Both the position numbers and the translations under genes were made by a program. A stretch of 64,000 bases of DNA from Methylotenera sp. (GTDB lineage Bacteria; Pseudomonadota; Gammaproteobacteria; Burkholderiales; Methylophilaceae): contig JAUXNQ010000019.1 in assembly GCA_030682715.1 (NCBI GenBank), positions 1 to 64,000 of the forward strand. The letters are read 5' to 3'. Shown here one piece after another: positions 38,355 through 47,943 of the stretch (the stretch's first letter is position 1; each line of letters begins with the position of its first letter). The notes beneath the pieces are model-generated. The model searched no databases and was not told the origin of the DNA. It saw only the letters and a program-made list of their open reading frames with translations.

Positions 38355-38705
38355 ATGCACATATTAAGCGTTGGAGGCATTGTGGCTATTTATACTGGTG
38401 AAATTTACGGTAAACAAACCGCAAGCAAGTTTGTGATGTACAACGTGCTAAAAGTGAGCAAGCAACTTGTTACCTTACAAAATATAGACAACCCACTGAG
38501 TCTTTTTGAAACAACAGAACAAAAACTAAGCGCATCAGGTTACATCCGCGTCAGCCAAACACCATTCATCGACTTAGAGTCAACCACGCCAAAACGTCGT
38601 AAAGCGGCTAAAAAACCAACTCGTTGCCCACTTACTTTTGATTTTTTAGAAGATCGTGCGGATAGTGAACGTCCTGCACCTATTATGCAGGACTTATTTA
38701 GCTAG
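38355..38705 (+). CDS. Hypothetical protein, small and basic in its C-terminal half
   Basis: I do not recognise this 116-residue protein. The first half is beta-rich (AIYTGEIYGKQTASKFVMYNVLKV), followed by a basic linker (PKRRKAAKKPT) and an acidic end (FLEDRADSERP). No signal or membrane segment is evident. ATG 38355 has no clear ribosome site; GGAGG at 38373-38377 lies 4 bases before an in-frame GTG at 38382 and may mark the true start, which would give 107 residues. It ends 4 bases from the convergent rimO gene. Confidence 0.6.
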   Translation: MHILSVGGIVAIYTGEIYGKQTASKFVMYNVLKVSKQLVTLQNIDNPLSLFETTEQKLSASGYIRVSQTPFIDLESTTPKRRKAAKKPTRCPLTFDFLEDRADSERPAPIMQDLFS

Positions 38706-38709
38706 CATT

Positions 38710-40065
38710 TTAGCTACGTGGAGGGCCGCCTCTTAGATCATGCCCGTCTGCACTGTAAATTTCCACTTCTACAAAGTCACCTGGTGTTAAACCTTCAGCA
38801 TCTTCTAAATATACAACGCCATCAATCTCTGGTGCGTCTGCTTTAGTGCGGCCGATTGCCTCAATGTTACCTTCAACATCGGTCACGATCTCATCAACTA
38901 GCACGGTTTGAATACTACCAATTTTGGCGTGTACTTTAGCTGCACTAATACGTTCCTGCACTTCCATAAAGCGGCTTAGGCGCTCTTGTTTAACTTCTTC
39001 CGGCACTTGATCTGGCAAAGCATTGGCTGCCGCACCATCTACGGCGGAATAAGCAAAACAGCCTACTCTATCTAACTGCGCCTCTTCCATAAAGTCTAAC
39101 AACTGCTTAAAGTCATCTTCAGTTTCACCTGGGAACCCAGCGATAAATGTGCTACGGATCGTAATATCTGGACAGATTTCACGCCATGCCTTAATTCGTG
39201 CTAAGTTATTTTCACTACTTGCTGGGCGCTTCATGGCTTTTAAGATACGTGGGCTGGCATGCTGAAATGGCACGTCCAAATAAGGCAGAATCAGACCATC
39301 TGCCATCAGTGGAATCACTTCATCTACATGCGGATATGGGTATACATAATGTAGACGCACCCAAACACCCAGCTCACTCAAAGCTTGCGTTAGTTCTGTC
39401 ATACGCGTTTTCACTGGGCGACCATTCCAGAAACCTGGCCGATATTTAACATCAACACCATACGCTGAAGTATCTTGAGAAATGACTAGAATCTCACTCA
39501 CACCAGCATTAACTAGATTCTCAGCCTCATTGAGTACGTCTCCAATTGGGCGACTGACTAAGTCACCACGCATGCTAGGGATAATACAAAAGCTACAACG
39601 GTGGTTACAGCCTTCTGAAATCTTAAGGTAAGCATAATGCTGAGGGGTCAGCCTTACGCCTTGTGGTGGCACTAAGTCAATAAACGGCTCATGCGGCTTA
39701 GGAAGGTTTGCATGCACTGCGGTCATCACCTCCTCTAACGCATGTGGGCCTGTTACTGCGAGTACGCTAGGGTGAGCAGCTTCAACCACGCCTTTTTTGG
39801 CACCTAAGCAACCAGTCACAATCACTTTACCGTTTTTATTAATCGCTTCACCAATAGCATCCAATGACTCTTCAACGGCGCTATCAATAAAACCACAGGT
39901 ATTGACTACCACTAAATCGGCTTCATCATAACTACCAGAAATTTCGTAGCCTTCTGCCCGTAATTGGGTGAGAATACGTTCTGCGTCTGAGCCAGCTTTA
40001 GGGCAGCCTAACGATACAAAGCCTACTTTAGGCGTGGAATTTTTGCGTGTAGTACTTATTGTCAT
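38710..40065 (-). CDS. rimO: Ribosomal protein uS12 methylthiotransferase RimO
   Basis: The 451-residue radical SAM protein has the N-terminal MTTase domain with its cysteines ([27 protein letters not shown]), the radical [14 protein letters not shown] motif and a C-terminal TRAM domain. It adds a methylthio group to Asp89 of ribosomal protein S12. The CPKAGSD sequence is slightly different from the more common CPKALVD. It is a single gene, divergent from a small membrane protein. Confidence 0.95.
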   Translation of the reverse strand: MTISTTRKNSTPKVGFVSLGCPKAGSDAERILTQLRAEGYEISGSYDEADLVVVNTCGFIDSAVEESLDAIGEAINKNGKVIVTGCLGAKKGVVEAAHPSVLAVTGPHALEEVMTAVHANLPKPHEPFIDLVPPQGVRLTPQHYAYLKISEGCNHRCSFCIIPSMRGDLVSRPIGDVLNEAENLVNAGVSEILVISQDTSAYGVDVKYRPGFWNGRPVKTRMTELTQALSELGVWVRLHYVYPYPHVDEVIPLMADGLILPYLDVPFQHASPRILKAMKRPASSENNLARIKAWREICPDITIRSTFIAGFPGETEDDFKQLLDFMEEAQLDRVGCFAYSAVDGAAANALPDQVPEEVKQERLSRFMEVQERISAAKVHAKIGSIQTVLVDEIVTDVEGNIEAIGRTKADAPEIDGVVYLEDAEGLTPGDFVEVEIYSADGHDLRGGPPRS

Positions 40066-40096
40066 AAAAACCTATAAATCTTAAAAATTAATTCAA

Positions 40097-40321
40097 ATGT
40101 ATATTATTGCGATTGCTTGGATGTATGTTGTTATTTTAATGGCCGCGACTGAAAAGTCAGTGACGGCAGGCTTACTTACGTTTACATTCTATGGATTACT
40201 TCCCTGTGCCCTACTACTTTGGTTACTTGGTGTAAAACATCGTCGCCACCAACAAAACAAACAATCAATGGATGAAATAACCCACCAACAGGATAGTACC
40301 AACCCCCAAGGCGATGAGTAG
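40097..40321 (+). CDS. Small membrane protein of unknown function
   Basis: The 74-residue protein has two hydrophobic segments (about 1-15 and 23-45) and a hydrophilic tail with HRRHQQNKQS. I do not recognise a family beyond a generic small inner-membrane protein. Its last 57 bases overlap the 3' end of the convergent ZIP transporter gene. It begins 31 bases from the divergent rimO start. The reading could be spurious, but the clean two-helix pattern with a charged tail supports a real gene. Confidence 0.6.
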   Translation: MYIIAIAWMYVVILMAATEKSVTAGLLTFTFYGLLPCALLLWLLGVKHRRHQQNKQSMDEITHQQDSTNPQGDE

Positions 40322-41158
40322 TACCTGACTTAATGTCGCTTTTAGTTCAGTGCGTTTATGCAAGCTAGGAATTAAATCAGCCACTGCCACATACAACATA
40401 CTTGCAGCTGCCAACCCTAATATATAAGGAATCCAACTCATCACATATTGCAGTGCAAAATAAGCAATCAGGCCACCTACCAAGGTTGCCAAGCTAGACA
40501 CTAAATTAAAAATTAGCGCCTGTTTTTTACTATAACCAGAATGTAACAATATTAAAAAATCACCCACTTCTTGTGGAATCTCATGCGAAATAATCGCAAG
40601 CGCTGTGACCACGCCTAATTTAACATCCACTAAAAATGCTGCTGCAATTAGCACACCATCCACAAAGTTATGAAATGTGTCGCCAATCATAATCATCATG
40701 CCGCTACGACCACTGTCGTGTTGATGATGGGCTTGCGCGTGCACATGCACCAATGATGGTGTTTTTGTTGTAGAGACAGCTTTGTACTTTGTACCGCCAG
40801 CATCAGGTTGTGGATGCGTTAATGGACAATTTTCTTCACTATGTATGGCGTGCACTTCGCAATGATCACCATGACAATGCCGCCAAATTACCAACTTTTC
40901 TAGCACAAAGAATAGCAACAAGCCGAACAATAGGGTTGCAGAGATACTTTCTATACTACTCGCTTCACTAAAAGCATGCGGAAGAATTTCTAGAAAAACT
41001 GCCCCTAACATTGCACCAATTGCATAGCTAACAAGCATAGGAATCCAAGCAGTACGTAGGCTTAATGCAAACAATGCCGCTAAAGATACGCTTAACACCC
41101 CACCGATAAAGCTAGAAATGATGATCCATGCAAGAATGGGTAATTCTGGAATTGTCAT
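40265..41158 (-). CDS. ZIP family divalent metal transporter (GufA/ZupT-like)
   Basis: The 297-residue membrane protein has about eight predicted helices and a His-rich cytoplasmic loop (HCHGDHCEVHAIH near residue 94, VHVHAQAHHQHD near 138). The conserved ZIP metal-site helices appear as GDTFHNFVDGVLIA and ALAIISHEIPQEVGDF (HNFxDG and HExPQE). It takes up zinc or a related divalent metal. The start ATG at 41158 is 30 bases after pgeF, so the two may be cotranscribed. Confidence 0.92.
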   Translation of the reverse strand: MTIPELPILAWIIISSFIGGVLSVSLAALFALSLRTAWIPMLVSYAIGAMLGAVFLEILPHAFSEASSIESISATLLFGLLLFFVLEKLVIWRHCHGDHCEVHAIHSEENCPLTHPQPDAGGTKYKAVSTTKTPSLVHVHAQAHHQHDSGRSGMMIMIGDTFHNFVDGVLIAAAFLVDVKLGVVTALAIISHEIPQEVGDFLILLHSGYSKKQALIFNLVSSLATLVGGLIAYFALQYVMSWIPYILGLAAASMLYVAVADLIPSLHKRTELKATLSQVLLIALGVGTILLVGYFIH

Positions 41159-41188
41159 GCAACACTTTTTATATATGAAAGAGCGCTA

Positions 41189-41983
41189 TTATAACTGAGC
41201 TACCGTCATATCAGCGTTTGATTCCAGCCAAATCATGCTTGCCATACGCCCTGTCACGTTATCGCGCCTAAAAGAGAAAAGTCGAGCTTCATCTGTGTAA
41301 GTACAAAAGTCTTCATTTACACTGGCACCATATACTTGCGTCACGCCAATGTTATTAAGTCGCTGCTGTGCAATTAGATATAGATTACAAAGCCATTTAC
41401 CATTTGAATCTTGATGATTGATCGATTTAAAAGCCAACGCTGCATGGCTATCTTTTTCAATAAACAGTTCACGAACATCAGCACCTACTTCAAACGCATC
41501 TGGGCCAATCGCAGGGCCTAACCATACCAACACATCACTGGGCGATACTTGCATTTTATTAACGGCGGCCTCTATGACACCATCACATAAGCCTCTCCAG
41601 CCAGCATGTACGGCAGCCACCACTGTTCCATTTTTATCACAAAGTAACACAGGCAAACAGTCTGCCGTCATCGTGACACACACAACATTTGTTTTTGTCG
41701 TAAATGATGCATCCGCATTTTGCACACAAGTGCTTGTGGCAGCATCAATCACATCCACACCATGGACCTGATTTACCCAAACAGGCTCGCTTGGTAAATA
41801 TGGGCTCAATAATTGACGATTTTTCGCAACGGCGAGTGGGTCATCTTGTACATGAGCGCCCAAATTCAAATTAGCGTACGGAGCAACACTTACACCACCA
41901 AGGCGAGTAGTTTGTAATGCCCTCACATTTGCTGGCGCGGGCCAATTCGGGGTAATAAATTTAATAGGCGCAGTATTTATCAT
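41189..41983 (-). CDS. pgeF: Peptidoglycan editing factor PgeF (multicopper/purine nucleoside-type, DUF152)
   Basis: The 264-residue protein has the DUF152 signatures VHGVDVI, TADCLPVLLCD and VHAGWRGL, with the metal-binding His and Cys. PgeF/YfiH proteins keep L-Ser out of peptidoglycan in E. coli, while some members are reported to be purine nucleoside phosphorylases. ATG 41983 is used rather than a TTG two codons upstream. It lies between rluD (36 bases upstream) and the ZIP gene, the standard rluD-pgeF arrangement. Confidence 0.93.
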   Translation of the reverse strand: MINTAPIKFITPNWPAPANVRALQTTRLGGVSVAPYANLNLGAHVQDDPLAVAKNRQLLSPYLPSEPVWVNQVHGVDVIDAATSTCVQNADASFTTKTNVVCVTMTADCLPVLLCDKNGTVVAAVHAGWRGLCDGVIEAAVNKMQVSPSDVLVWLGPAIGPDAFEVGADVRELFIEKDSHAALAFKSINHQDSNGKWLCNLYLIAQQRLNNIGVTQVYGASVNEDFCTYTDEARLFSFRRDNVTGRMASMIWLESNADMTVAQL

Positions 41984-42019
41984 TATCAATCGAAGGGCTA
42001 GAATTAAACGTGATTAGAA

Positions 42020-43120
42020 TTAAACATCTTCTTCTATATCATCATCTTCTTCATCGCCATCGTCAAATAGGTCTTCATCATCGTATTCGTAATCCTCATC
42101 CGCTAGATAAGGCTCCATGCTTAACTCGAAATCTTCTTCATCATCACGAACATCTTCATGGCGCATCGCTTCTAACAATACTTTCATATCATCAGCCAGC
42201 TCGATTTGCCACTCCATAAACTCATTAGTGGCGGGATGAACCAAGCCCAGCTTGATTGCGTGCAAAGCCTGACGGTTAAACTGACTCACTGCATCACGCA
42301 ACGTTTGTGTCATCGCGCGAATCGGCACAATGCCACGGAAACCATAAACTGGGTCGCCAACCAAGGGGGCTTTTAGATGCTGCATATGCACGCGAATCTG
42401 GTGGGTGCGGCCAGTTTCCAAGTTGCAACGTAGATAAGTTTGCACAGAAAACCGCTCTAATATTTCATATCGTGTAACAGCAGGCTTACCCATTCTGTTA
42501 ATCGCCATTTTTGTGCGTGAGCGTGGATCACGACCAAGTGGCTGATCGACTACGCCATTACGCCACAATTGACCCCAAACAATCGCACGATACTCACGCT
42601 TCACTGTGCGCGCTTGTAACTGGCGCACCAAATTAGTTTGTGCACTTAGGGTTTTAGCTACAACAAGCAAGCCACTCGTTTCCTTGTCTAAACGATGCAC
42701 AATACCTGCGCGCGGCACATCATGTAATTGCGGCGCATGAAATAATAAAGCATTCAGCAAAGTGCCTTCCCAATTACCAGCAGCTGGATGTACAACCATA
42801 CCAGCAGGTTTATTGACAACTAAAATGTGATCATCTTCATACACAATATCAAGTGGAATATCCTGTGCAGTAAATGCATAGACCTCAGGTTTAACCTGTA
42901 CATCTACTAACACCTTCTCCCCTCCCCACACTTTGGTTTTGGAAGTACTGGGCTTACCATCCACCGTCACTAACCCAGATTTAATCCAAGCCTGTAACCT
43001 AGAGCGTGAATGTTCAGGTAGTAAACGTTGCAAAGCAACATCTAGACGTAAGCCGCCTAACTCGGAAGAAATGGTCAGTGAAATTAGGTTACTAAGAGAT
43101 TGTTGAGTAGCGTCTGTCAT
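42020..43120 (-). CDS. rluD: 23S rRNA pseudouridine synthase RluD
   Basis: The 366-residue protein has an S4 domain (LRLDVALQRLLPEHSRSRLQ) and the RluA-family catalytic domain with HRLDKETSGLLVVAK, the catalytic Asp in that motif. RluD makes three pseudouridines in helix 69 of 23S rRNA. The C-terminal 50 residues are very acidic (runs of Asp and Glu), longer than in E. coli. It is divergent from bamD, the usual pairing in proteobacteria. Confidence 0.95.
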   Translation of the reverse strand: MTDATQQSLSNLISLTISSELGGLRLDVALQRLLPEHSRSRLQAWIKSGLVTVDGKPSTSKTKVWGGEKVLVDVQVKPEVYAFTAQDIPLDIVYEDDHILVVNKPAGMVVHPAAGNWEGTLLNALLFHAPQLHDVPRAGIVHRLDKETSGLLVVAKTLSAQTNLVRQLQARTVKREYRAIVWGQLWRNGVVDQPLGRDPRSRTKMAINRMGKPAVTRYEILERFSVQTYLRCNLETGRTHQIRVHMQHLKAPLVGDPVYGFRGIVPIRAMTQTLRDAVSQFNRQALHAIKLGLVHPATNEFMEWQIELADDMKVLLEAMRHEDVRDDEEDFELSMEPYLADEDYEYDDEDLFDDGDEEDDDIEEDV

Positions 43121-43130
43121 CGGTTATAAT
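43103..43130 (+). promoter_or_regulatory. Putative sigma-70 promoter for bamD
   Basis: TTGAGT (43103-43108) and TATAAT (43125-43130) are spaced by 16 bases and stand 28 bases before the bamD start. The region also covers the rluD start codon on the other strand. Confidence 0.45.
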
Positions 43131-43157
43131 TGTGTAAATTCTTAAAGGTGGTTTTGC

Positions 43158-43961
43158 ATGAAGTATATCTCAATTTTAGCTTTTACCTTCTTAGTCAGTG
43201 GCTGTGCAATTTTTGGTGCACCAACCGAACTTGACGATACAAAAGGCTGGACAGCTGAACGCATCTATCAAGAAGGTGCTGCAAAAATGCAAGACAAAGA
43301 CTACGTCAAAGCCATCGTTTATTTTCAAAAGCTTGAGTCTCGTTATCCGCATGGCAAGTTTGCCACTCAAGCACAGCTTGAAACCGCTTATGCGCATTAT
43401 AAAAAACAAGATCCTATTTCAGCAGTCGCTGCAGCTGACCGTTTTATTAAACTTCATCCGAACCATCCAAACGTAGATTATGCATACTACCTAAAAGGAC
43501 TGGCGGTATTTAACGAACGTGGCATTATAGAAAAATTTACTAAACAACAAGTGAGCGATCGCGACCCACGCGCCTTGAAGGATTCTTTTGCTACATTTAA
43601 GGAACTAGTCACACGGTATCCTAAAAGCCGTTATGTGAAAGATTCAACGCAACGCATGATATACCTTGCAAATAGTCTTTCAGACCATGAGCTTCACGTC
43701 GCTCGTTACTACATGAAACGACAAGCATACGTAGCAGCAGTTAACCGCGCTAAGTATGTACTGGAATACTACCCACAATCGCCATACATTGAAGAAGCCT
43801 TAGTCATTATGATCAGTGCTTATGATTTAATGAGTATGGATGACTTAAAAAACGACACCCTGAGAATCTTAAAAACCAATTATCCAGACAGTGCAATGCT
43901 GGGTAAAGGCGTACCTAGTGATGAACGCATTTGGTGGAAGTTCTGGGAAAGCTTATATTGA
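43158..43961 (+). CDS. bamD: Outer membrane assembly lipoprotein BamD (ComL)
   Basis: The 267-residue lipoprotein has signal TFLVSGC (lipidated Cys16) and then five TPR-like repeats (GWTAERIYQEGAAKMQDKDY, YPHGKFATQAQLETAY, HPNHPNVDYAYYLKGL). It is an essential part of the BAM complex that inserts beta-barrel proteins such as the OmpA protein of this window. AAAGG precedes ATG 43158. BamB is encoded at 46.1 kb in this window. Confidence 0.95.
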   Translation: MKYISILAFTFLVSGCAIFGAPTELDDTKGWTAERIYQEGAAKMQDKDYVKAIVYFQKLESRYPHGKFATQAQLETAYAHYKKQDPISAVAAADRFIKLHPNHPNVDYAYYLKGLAVFNERGIIEKFTKQQVSDRDPRALKDSFATFKELVTRYPKSRYVKDSTQRMIYLANSLSDHELHVARYYMKRQAYVAAVNRAKYVLEYYPQSPYIEEALVIMISAYDLMSMDDLKNDTLRILKTNYPDSAMLGKGVPSDERIWWKFWESLY

Positions 43962-43993
43962 ACTAAATCACATTATGTTTATCCACTATTTTA

Positions 43994-44326
43994 ATGAAGT
44001 ACTTTAATAAATTACCGGGTTTCATTAAAACGCCATCAGGGCTAGAGTGGATTTTATTTAAAAAAATACCCCACATCTTTCTTATTGGTACTGCAGTACC
44101 TTGCATATCAATGTTAACGATATATTACGGCCATGATGCTATTAGTCGAGACGATCAGCAGGTAATATACCAATTGCTAGGGGTTTTATTCAGCGCCTGG
44201 TTTTTTGTTGGCACGTTAGCGATTGGCTGCATCATTGTCATTCTTATGAAAGGCCCAGCATATGTTGCAGATCCTTATGAGTTACCTCAAGAAAATAGAA
44301 GGTTAGAAAAACTCCCTCATTCTTAA
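43994..44326 (+). CDS. Small two-helix membrane protein of unknown function
   Basis: The 110-residue protein has a hydrophobic segment at about 29-47 (IFLIGTAVPCISMLTIYYG) and another at about 63-85, ending with a charged tail. I cannot assign a family. It follows bamD by 32 bases on the same strand and is probably cotranscribed. A perfect 14-bp inverted repeat lies downstream at 44446-44478. Confidence 0.75.
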   Translation: MKYFNKLPGFIKTPSGLEWILFKKIPHIFLIGTAVPCISMLTIYYGHDAISRDDQQVIYQLLGVLFSAWFFVGTLAIGCIIVILMKGPAYVADPYELPQENRRLEKLPHS

Positions 44327-44445
44327 CATTCAATGACTAAATAAATATCTAGGTTTATTATCAATTTCACTTCCCAACAGTAGTCGCAGTATTATCAGCT
44401 ACTCACATCACGCCGGGTAATGAAAGTGAATCTCATCATGAGCTA

Positions 44446-44478
44446 GCAATTATGTCACTCATGCAGTGACATAATTGC
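44446..44478. repeat. Perfect 14-bp inverted repeat in the gap before der's 3' end
   Basis: GCAATTATGTCACT (44446-44459) and AGTGACATAATTGC (44465-44478) are exact complements around loop CATGC. It sits between the convergent ends of the small membrane protein gene and der. A T-run is not present on either side, so it is not a classic terminator. A shorter palindrome CTCATCATGAG lies 4 bases upstream. Confidence 0.85.
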
Positions 44479-44513
44479 GTTCATATTTTATATCGACAAC
44501 ATAATAGAGCGTA

Positions 44514-45968
44514 TTAATGTTTTTTGGCGCGGCGGTCCTTGTCTTCGACTTCTTTTTTGGCTTTTAACTCTGCACGCTGAGCAGTCTTACGTCGGCGCAT
44601 GCTTACAATACCCTCACCAGACTTACGTTTATCCTCTTCTTCAGCAAACGGATTATGGCCTTGTTTATACTGAACGCGTAATGGAGTGCCTGATAATTGG
44701 AATGTTCTACGGAATGTTTTCTCTAAAAAGCGAGTGTACGCATCTTTAACACCATCAACATGGCTGCCATGAATCACCACAATAGGTGGGTTGCTACCAC
44801 CCTGATGCGCATAACGTAATTTTGGACGAATACCCTTACTAATTGGCGGCTGATGCTGTTGCATCGCATCGATCAGAACACGTGTAAGTTGAGGCGTTGC
44901 AAGCTTAGCAAAGGCTGCTTTATATGCCACATCCACGGATGTAAATAACTCAGGCAGTCCTTTTTTACGCAATGCTGAAATGTAATGAAACTCAGCAAAA
45001 TCTAAGAACTGTAACTTACGGTCAATTTCACGTTTAATCCAATCGCGCTCGTCGTCTTTCAAACCGTCCCATTTATTGATAGCAACGACTAAAGCACGAC
45101 CAGCGTCTAAAATGTATGCGGCTACGTGCGCATCTTGCTCTGTAATACCTTCTTGGGCATCCACCACAAGAATCACCACATTAGCCTCTTCAATTGCTTG
45201 TATGGTTTTAATGACAGAGAACTTCTCGATGGCTTCAAACACACGGCCACGTTTACGTACACCAGCGGTATCAATCAGTGTGTAGTGTTTACCGTTCTTT
45301 TCTAAATCAATATGAATAGAGTCTCGCGTAGTACCAGGCTCATCAAATGCAATCACGCGCTCTTCACCCAGCAATGCATTCACCAAGGTAGACTTACCCA
45401 CGTTAGGACGGCCAACAATCGCTACTTTAGGAATTCTATCGCCTGTATAATCCGTAACAGGCTCTTCTTCTACTACTTTAAAGTTCTCTAAAGCTAACTC
45501 AACAATGTCACGTACACCTTCACCGTGTGCAGAAGAGATTGAAAGCGGATAACCTAACCCTAGTTCATGGAAATCAGCACTAACAATTGCTTTTTGCATG
45601 CCTTCGGTTTTGTTCACTGCCAGTAATACTGGACACTTAGTTTTACGTAAGCGATTAGCAATTTCCATGTCTTGCGGTGAAACACCCTGACGTCCATCAA
45701 CCAAAAAGATGATAGCGTCAGCTTCATCAATCGCTTGTAGCGTTTGTTTTGCCATGGCTTTAAGAATGCCACTGTCTGTGTTTGGCTCAAAGCCACCCGT
45801 ATCTACTACTAAATAAGGCTGACTTGCACCAATACCCCGTCCATAGTGTCTATCACGGGTTAAGCCAGGTAAATCAGCGACAAGCGCATCACGACTTTTT
45901 GTTAATCGATTAAATAATGTTGATTTGCCGACGTTAGGTCGACCAACCAAAACAATGGTAGGTATCAT
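44514..45968 (-). CDS. der: GTPase Der (EngA)
   Basis: The 484-residue protein carries two tandem GTPase domains: [13 protein letters not shown] at the start and [13 protein letters not shown] near residue 188, each with a G3 motif (VDTGG, IDTAG) and NKxE/NKWD motifs, then a KH-like domain. Der is needed for 50S ribosome assembly. The C-terminal end is rich in Lys and Arg. It follows bamB on the same strand after 104 bases containing an 11-bp inverted repeat. Confidence 0.97.
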   Translation of the reverse strand: MIPTIVLVGRPNVGKSTLFNRLTKSRDALVADLPGLTRDRHYGRGIGASQPYLVVDTGGFEPNTDSGILKAMAKQTLQAIDEADAIIFLVDGRQGVSPQDMEIANRLRKTKCPVLLAVNKTEGMQKAIVSADFHELGLGYPLSISSAHGEGVRDIVELALENFKVVEEEPVTDYTGDRIPKVAIVGRPNVGKSTLVNALLGEERVIAFDEPGTTRDSIHIDLEKNGKHYTLIDTAGVRKRGRVFEAIEKFSVIKTIQAIEEANVVILVVDAQEGITEQDAHVAAYILDAGRALVVAINKWDGLKDDERDWIKREIDRKLQFLDFAEFHYISALRKKGLPELFTSVDVAYKAAFAKLATPQLTRVLIDAMQQHQPPISKGIRPKLRYAHQGGSNPPIVVIHGSHVDGVKDAYTRFLEKTFRRTFQLSGTPLRVQYKQGHNPFAEEEDKRKSGEGIVSMRRRKTAQRAELKAKKEVEDKDRRAKKH

Positions 45969-45991
45969 GTGAGCCTTCTATAAAGCACTGA

Positions 45992-46023
45992 AGCTAATTG
46001 ATAAATTCAATCATCAATTAGCT
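45992..46023. repeat. Perfect 11-bp inverted repeat between bamB and der
   Basis: AGCTAATTGAT (45992-46002) and ATCAATTAGCT (46013-46023) pair around a 10-base loop. It lies in the bamB-der spacer, 24 bases ahead of der. No U-tract is seen; it may tune the relative expression of the two genes. Confidence 0.7.
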
Positions 46024-46072
46024 CAATTAATTTTTAATTCTAATGAAAAGCGATTAAACCAAATAAATCATC

Positions 46073-47251
46073 TTACTTAATTTGGATCGCATACAATCCG
46101 CCACCACGAGACTGCGCAAGCAAGGTGTCACTATTAATAGTAACCATCTGCGGCATAATCGGTGTGTCATCTGTTTTAATTCTGGCAGAAAATGCACCAT
46201 CTTCACGCTTGAGAAAATGAACGTAACCTTCTACATCCCCAACCGCGACAATATCGCCCATCGGTAAAGGTGCAGTCAGCTGTCTATTTTTAAGGGCGGC
46301 CTGTCGCCAAAAAGTTTTACCTGTCGTGTAATCAAGTGCGTAAATTGAGCCGATGGCATGAGACACGTAAATACGTGCGTCTTCATGGCTCAATCCAGCT
46401 AGGCTTGATATGTCTCGGTTCCAAACAACCCGTCCAGTTGCACGATCTACTGCGGCAATACGACCTTGATAAGCAACCGCATACACCAACGGTCCGTCAA
46501 CCTTAGGCAAGCTAGTAATGTCTGCAATGCGCTCAATCTCAGTGACGCCTTTAGGCTGTGCAACAGAAGCTTCCCATAGCAACTTACCATTATCAGCGCG
46601 AATAGCCGCTAACTTCCCACCAGCAAAACCTGCATAGACTGCACCACCATCAACAACTATACCTGCACTACTACGCAAGGTAAGTGCAGGACTAGTTCGG
46701 TCATAAACCCACTTCCTACTGCCGTCATCTGCGTTAATGCCATAAATACGACTATCCCCAGTACGTACAATGACCATGCTATCGTAATACCTAGGTGCAC
46801 TTAATATTTCACTGCTAAGTCTCGACACCCATTGTAATTTACCAGCATTATCATATGCATAGATTGCGCCTTTTTGGGTGCCGACCAGCACTAAACTGCC
46901 GCCAACACCAACGCCACCTGTTAGCTTTTCTCCGACCTTAACGTGCCATAGCTCTTTACCGCTTGTCACATCTAGTTTTACAAGATCGCCTTCAGCACTG
47001 GCTGCATATACAAAGCCCGCCTCAACTAAAGGTGAGAAATCATAATTACCAGCGGAGCCAAGCTTAGTCTGCCAAACTACCTTTGCTGTAGCACTAGCCT
47101 CAAACTCAGTTAAAGGCTCTATATCTACCAACTCTCGACCGAATACACGTTCTGACAAGTCAGTTTTGATATCGGTAATTGCTGTACAAGCAGGCAATAG
47201 CACTAAGCTACATAAAACCAATAGTATTTTTGATTGTTTAATAAAACGCAT
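46073..47251 (-). CDS. bamB: Outer membrane assembly lipoprotein BamB
   Basis: The 392-residue lipoprotein has a signal ending in LLPAC (Cys22) and then eight PQQ-type beta-propeller repeats (GKELWHVKVGEKLTGG, GKLQWVSRLSSEIL, TGRVVWNRDI). BamB assists beta-barrel insertion with BamA and BamD. It lies 6 bases after the YfgM gene, in the classic yfgM-bamB-der order. Confidence 0.96.
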   Translation of the reverse strand: MRFIKQSKILLVLCSLVLLPACTAITDIKTDLSERVFGRELVDIEPLTEFEASATAKVVWQTKLGSAGNYDFSPLVEAGFVYAASAEGDLVKLDVTSGKELWHVKVGEKLTGGVGVGGSLVLVGTQKGAIYAYDNAGKLQWVSRLSSEILSAPRYYDSMVIVRTGDSRIYGINADDGSRKWVYDRTSPALTLRSSAGIVVDGGAVYAGFAGGKLAAIRADNGKLLWEASVAQPKGVTEIERIADITSLPKVDGPLVYAVAYQGRIAAVDRATGRVVWNRDISSLAGLSHEDARIYVSHAIGSIYALDYTTGKTFWRQAALKNRQLTAPLPMGDIVAVGDVEGYVHFLKREDGAFSARIKTDDTPIMPQMVTINSDTLLAQSRGGGLYAIQIK

Positions 47252-47257
47252 TAATCA

Positions 47258-47881
47258 CTAACCTAGCGAATCGAGTTTTTGTTGCGTCAGATGACGATAT
47301 CTACCTTGTGCATCAAGCCTAGTAAGCGCATGTTCATAAGCGGCTTTGGCTTCGGCTGTTTTACCCATACCAAGTAATACATCACCCTTTAAATCAGAAA
47401 ACAAACCATCAAAACCGGCATCGTGTTTTGCCTCTAGCACTTTTAAAGCGGCATCGAAGTTATTTTCTTCTGACAAAATATTTGCCAATTGCAAACTAGC
47501 AATAGCACTTACAGATGTTTCTTTCGCATTACTAATCGCCCACTCCAGCTGTGCTTTTGCACTTTTAATCTCATTTGCTTCGTAATTTGCTTTAGCTGCA
47601 AATACCGCTGCGCGTCCTGCATATGGCGTTGCGCTGTATTTGTCCATGAGTAATGCAGATTTTATTTGTATCGCTTTTAAATCTTTTGCATCAACAACTT
47701 GTAAAGCCTGATACTCTGTAGAAGCATCAACAGCTTGTTTTGTTTGGTAGTATGTCCAGCCTTGGTAAGCTGCGTAAGCGACTAACAAACCAATCACAAG
47801 GTTACTTACCATTTTTCCGTAAGTTTTCCACCATGCTTTTAGCTCATCTATCTGTTCTTGTTCTTCTAAATCGTATGCCAT
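47258..47881 (-). CDS. YfgM-like ancillary SecYEG membrane protein with TPRs
   Basis: The 207-residue protein has a short cytoplasmic start (LEEQEQIDELKAWWKTYGK), one membrane helix (about 24-42) and a periplasmic TPR region. It matches the YfgM family (DUF2133), which contacts SecYEG and the chaperone PpiD. It is the usual gene between hisS and bamB; here two ABC ATPase genes and a SIMPL gene are inserted between it and hisS. Confidence 0.92.
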   Translation of the reverse strand: MAYDLEEQEQIDELKAWWKTYGKMVSNLVIGLLVAYAAYQGWTYYQTKQAVDASTEYQALQVVDAKDLKAIQIKSALLMDKYSATPYAGRAAVFAAKANYEANEIKSAKAQLEWAISNAKETSVSAIASLQLANILSEENNFDAALKVLEAKHDAGFDGLFSDLKGDVLLGMGKTAEAKAAYEHALTRLDAQGRYRHLTQQKLDSLG

Positions 47882-47943
47882 GCTTAGTCCTAATTTATTT
47901 AATTCAAACCTAATATTTAACTCAAAAACCTATGCTTTTTTAA

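Noticed and set aside
44327..44513. The 14-bp hairpin as a classic bidirectional terminator between convergent genes
   Set aside because: There is no T-run after the stem on either strand, so it is reported as an inverted repeat and not as a terminator.
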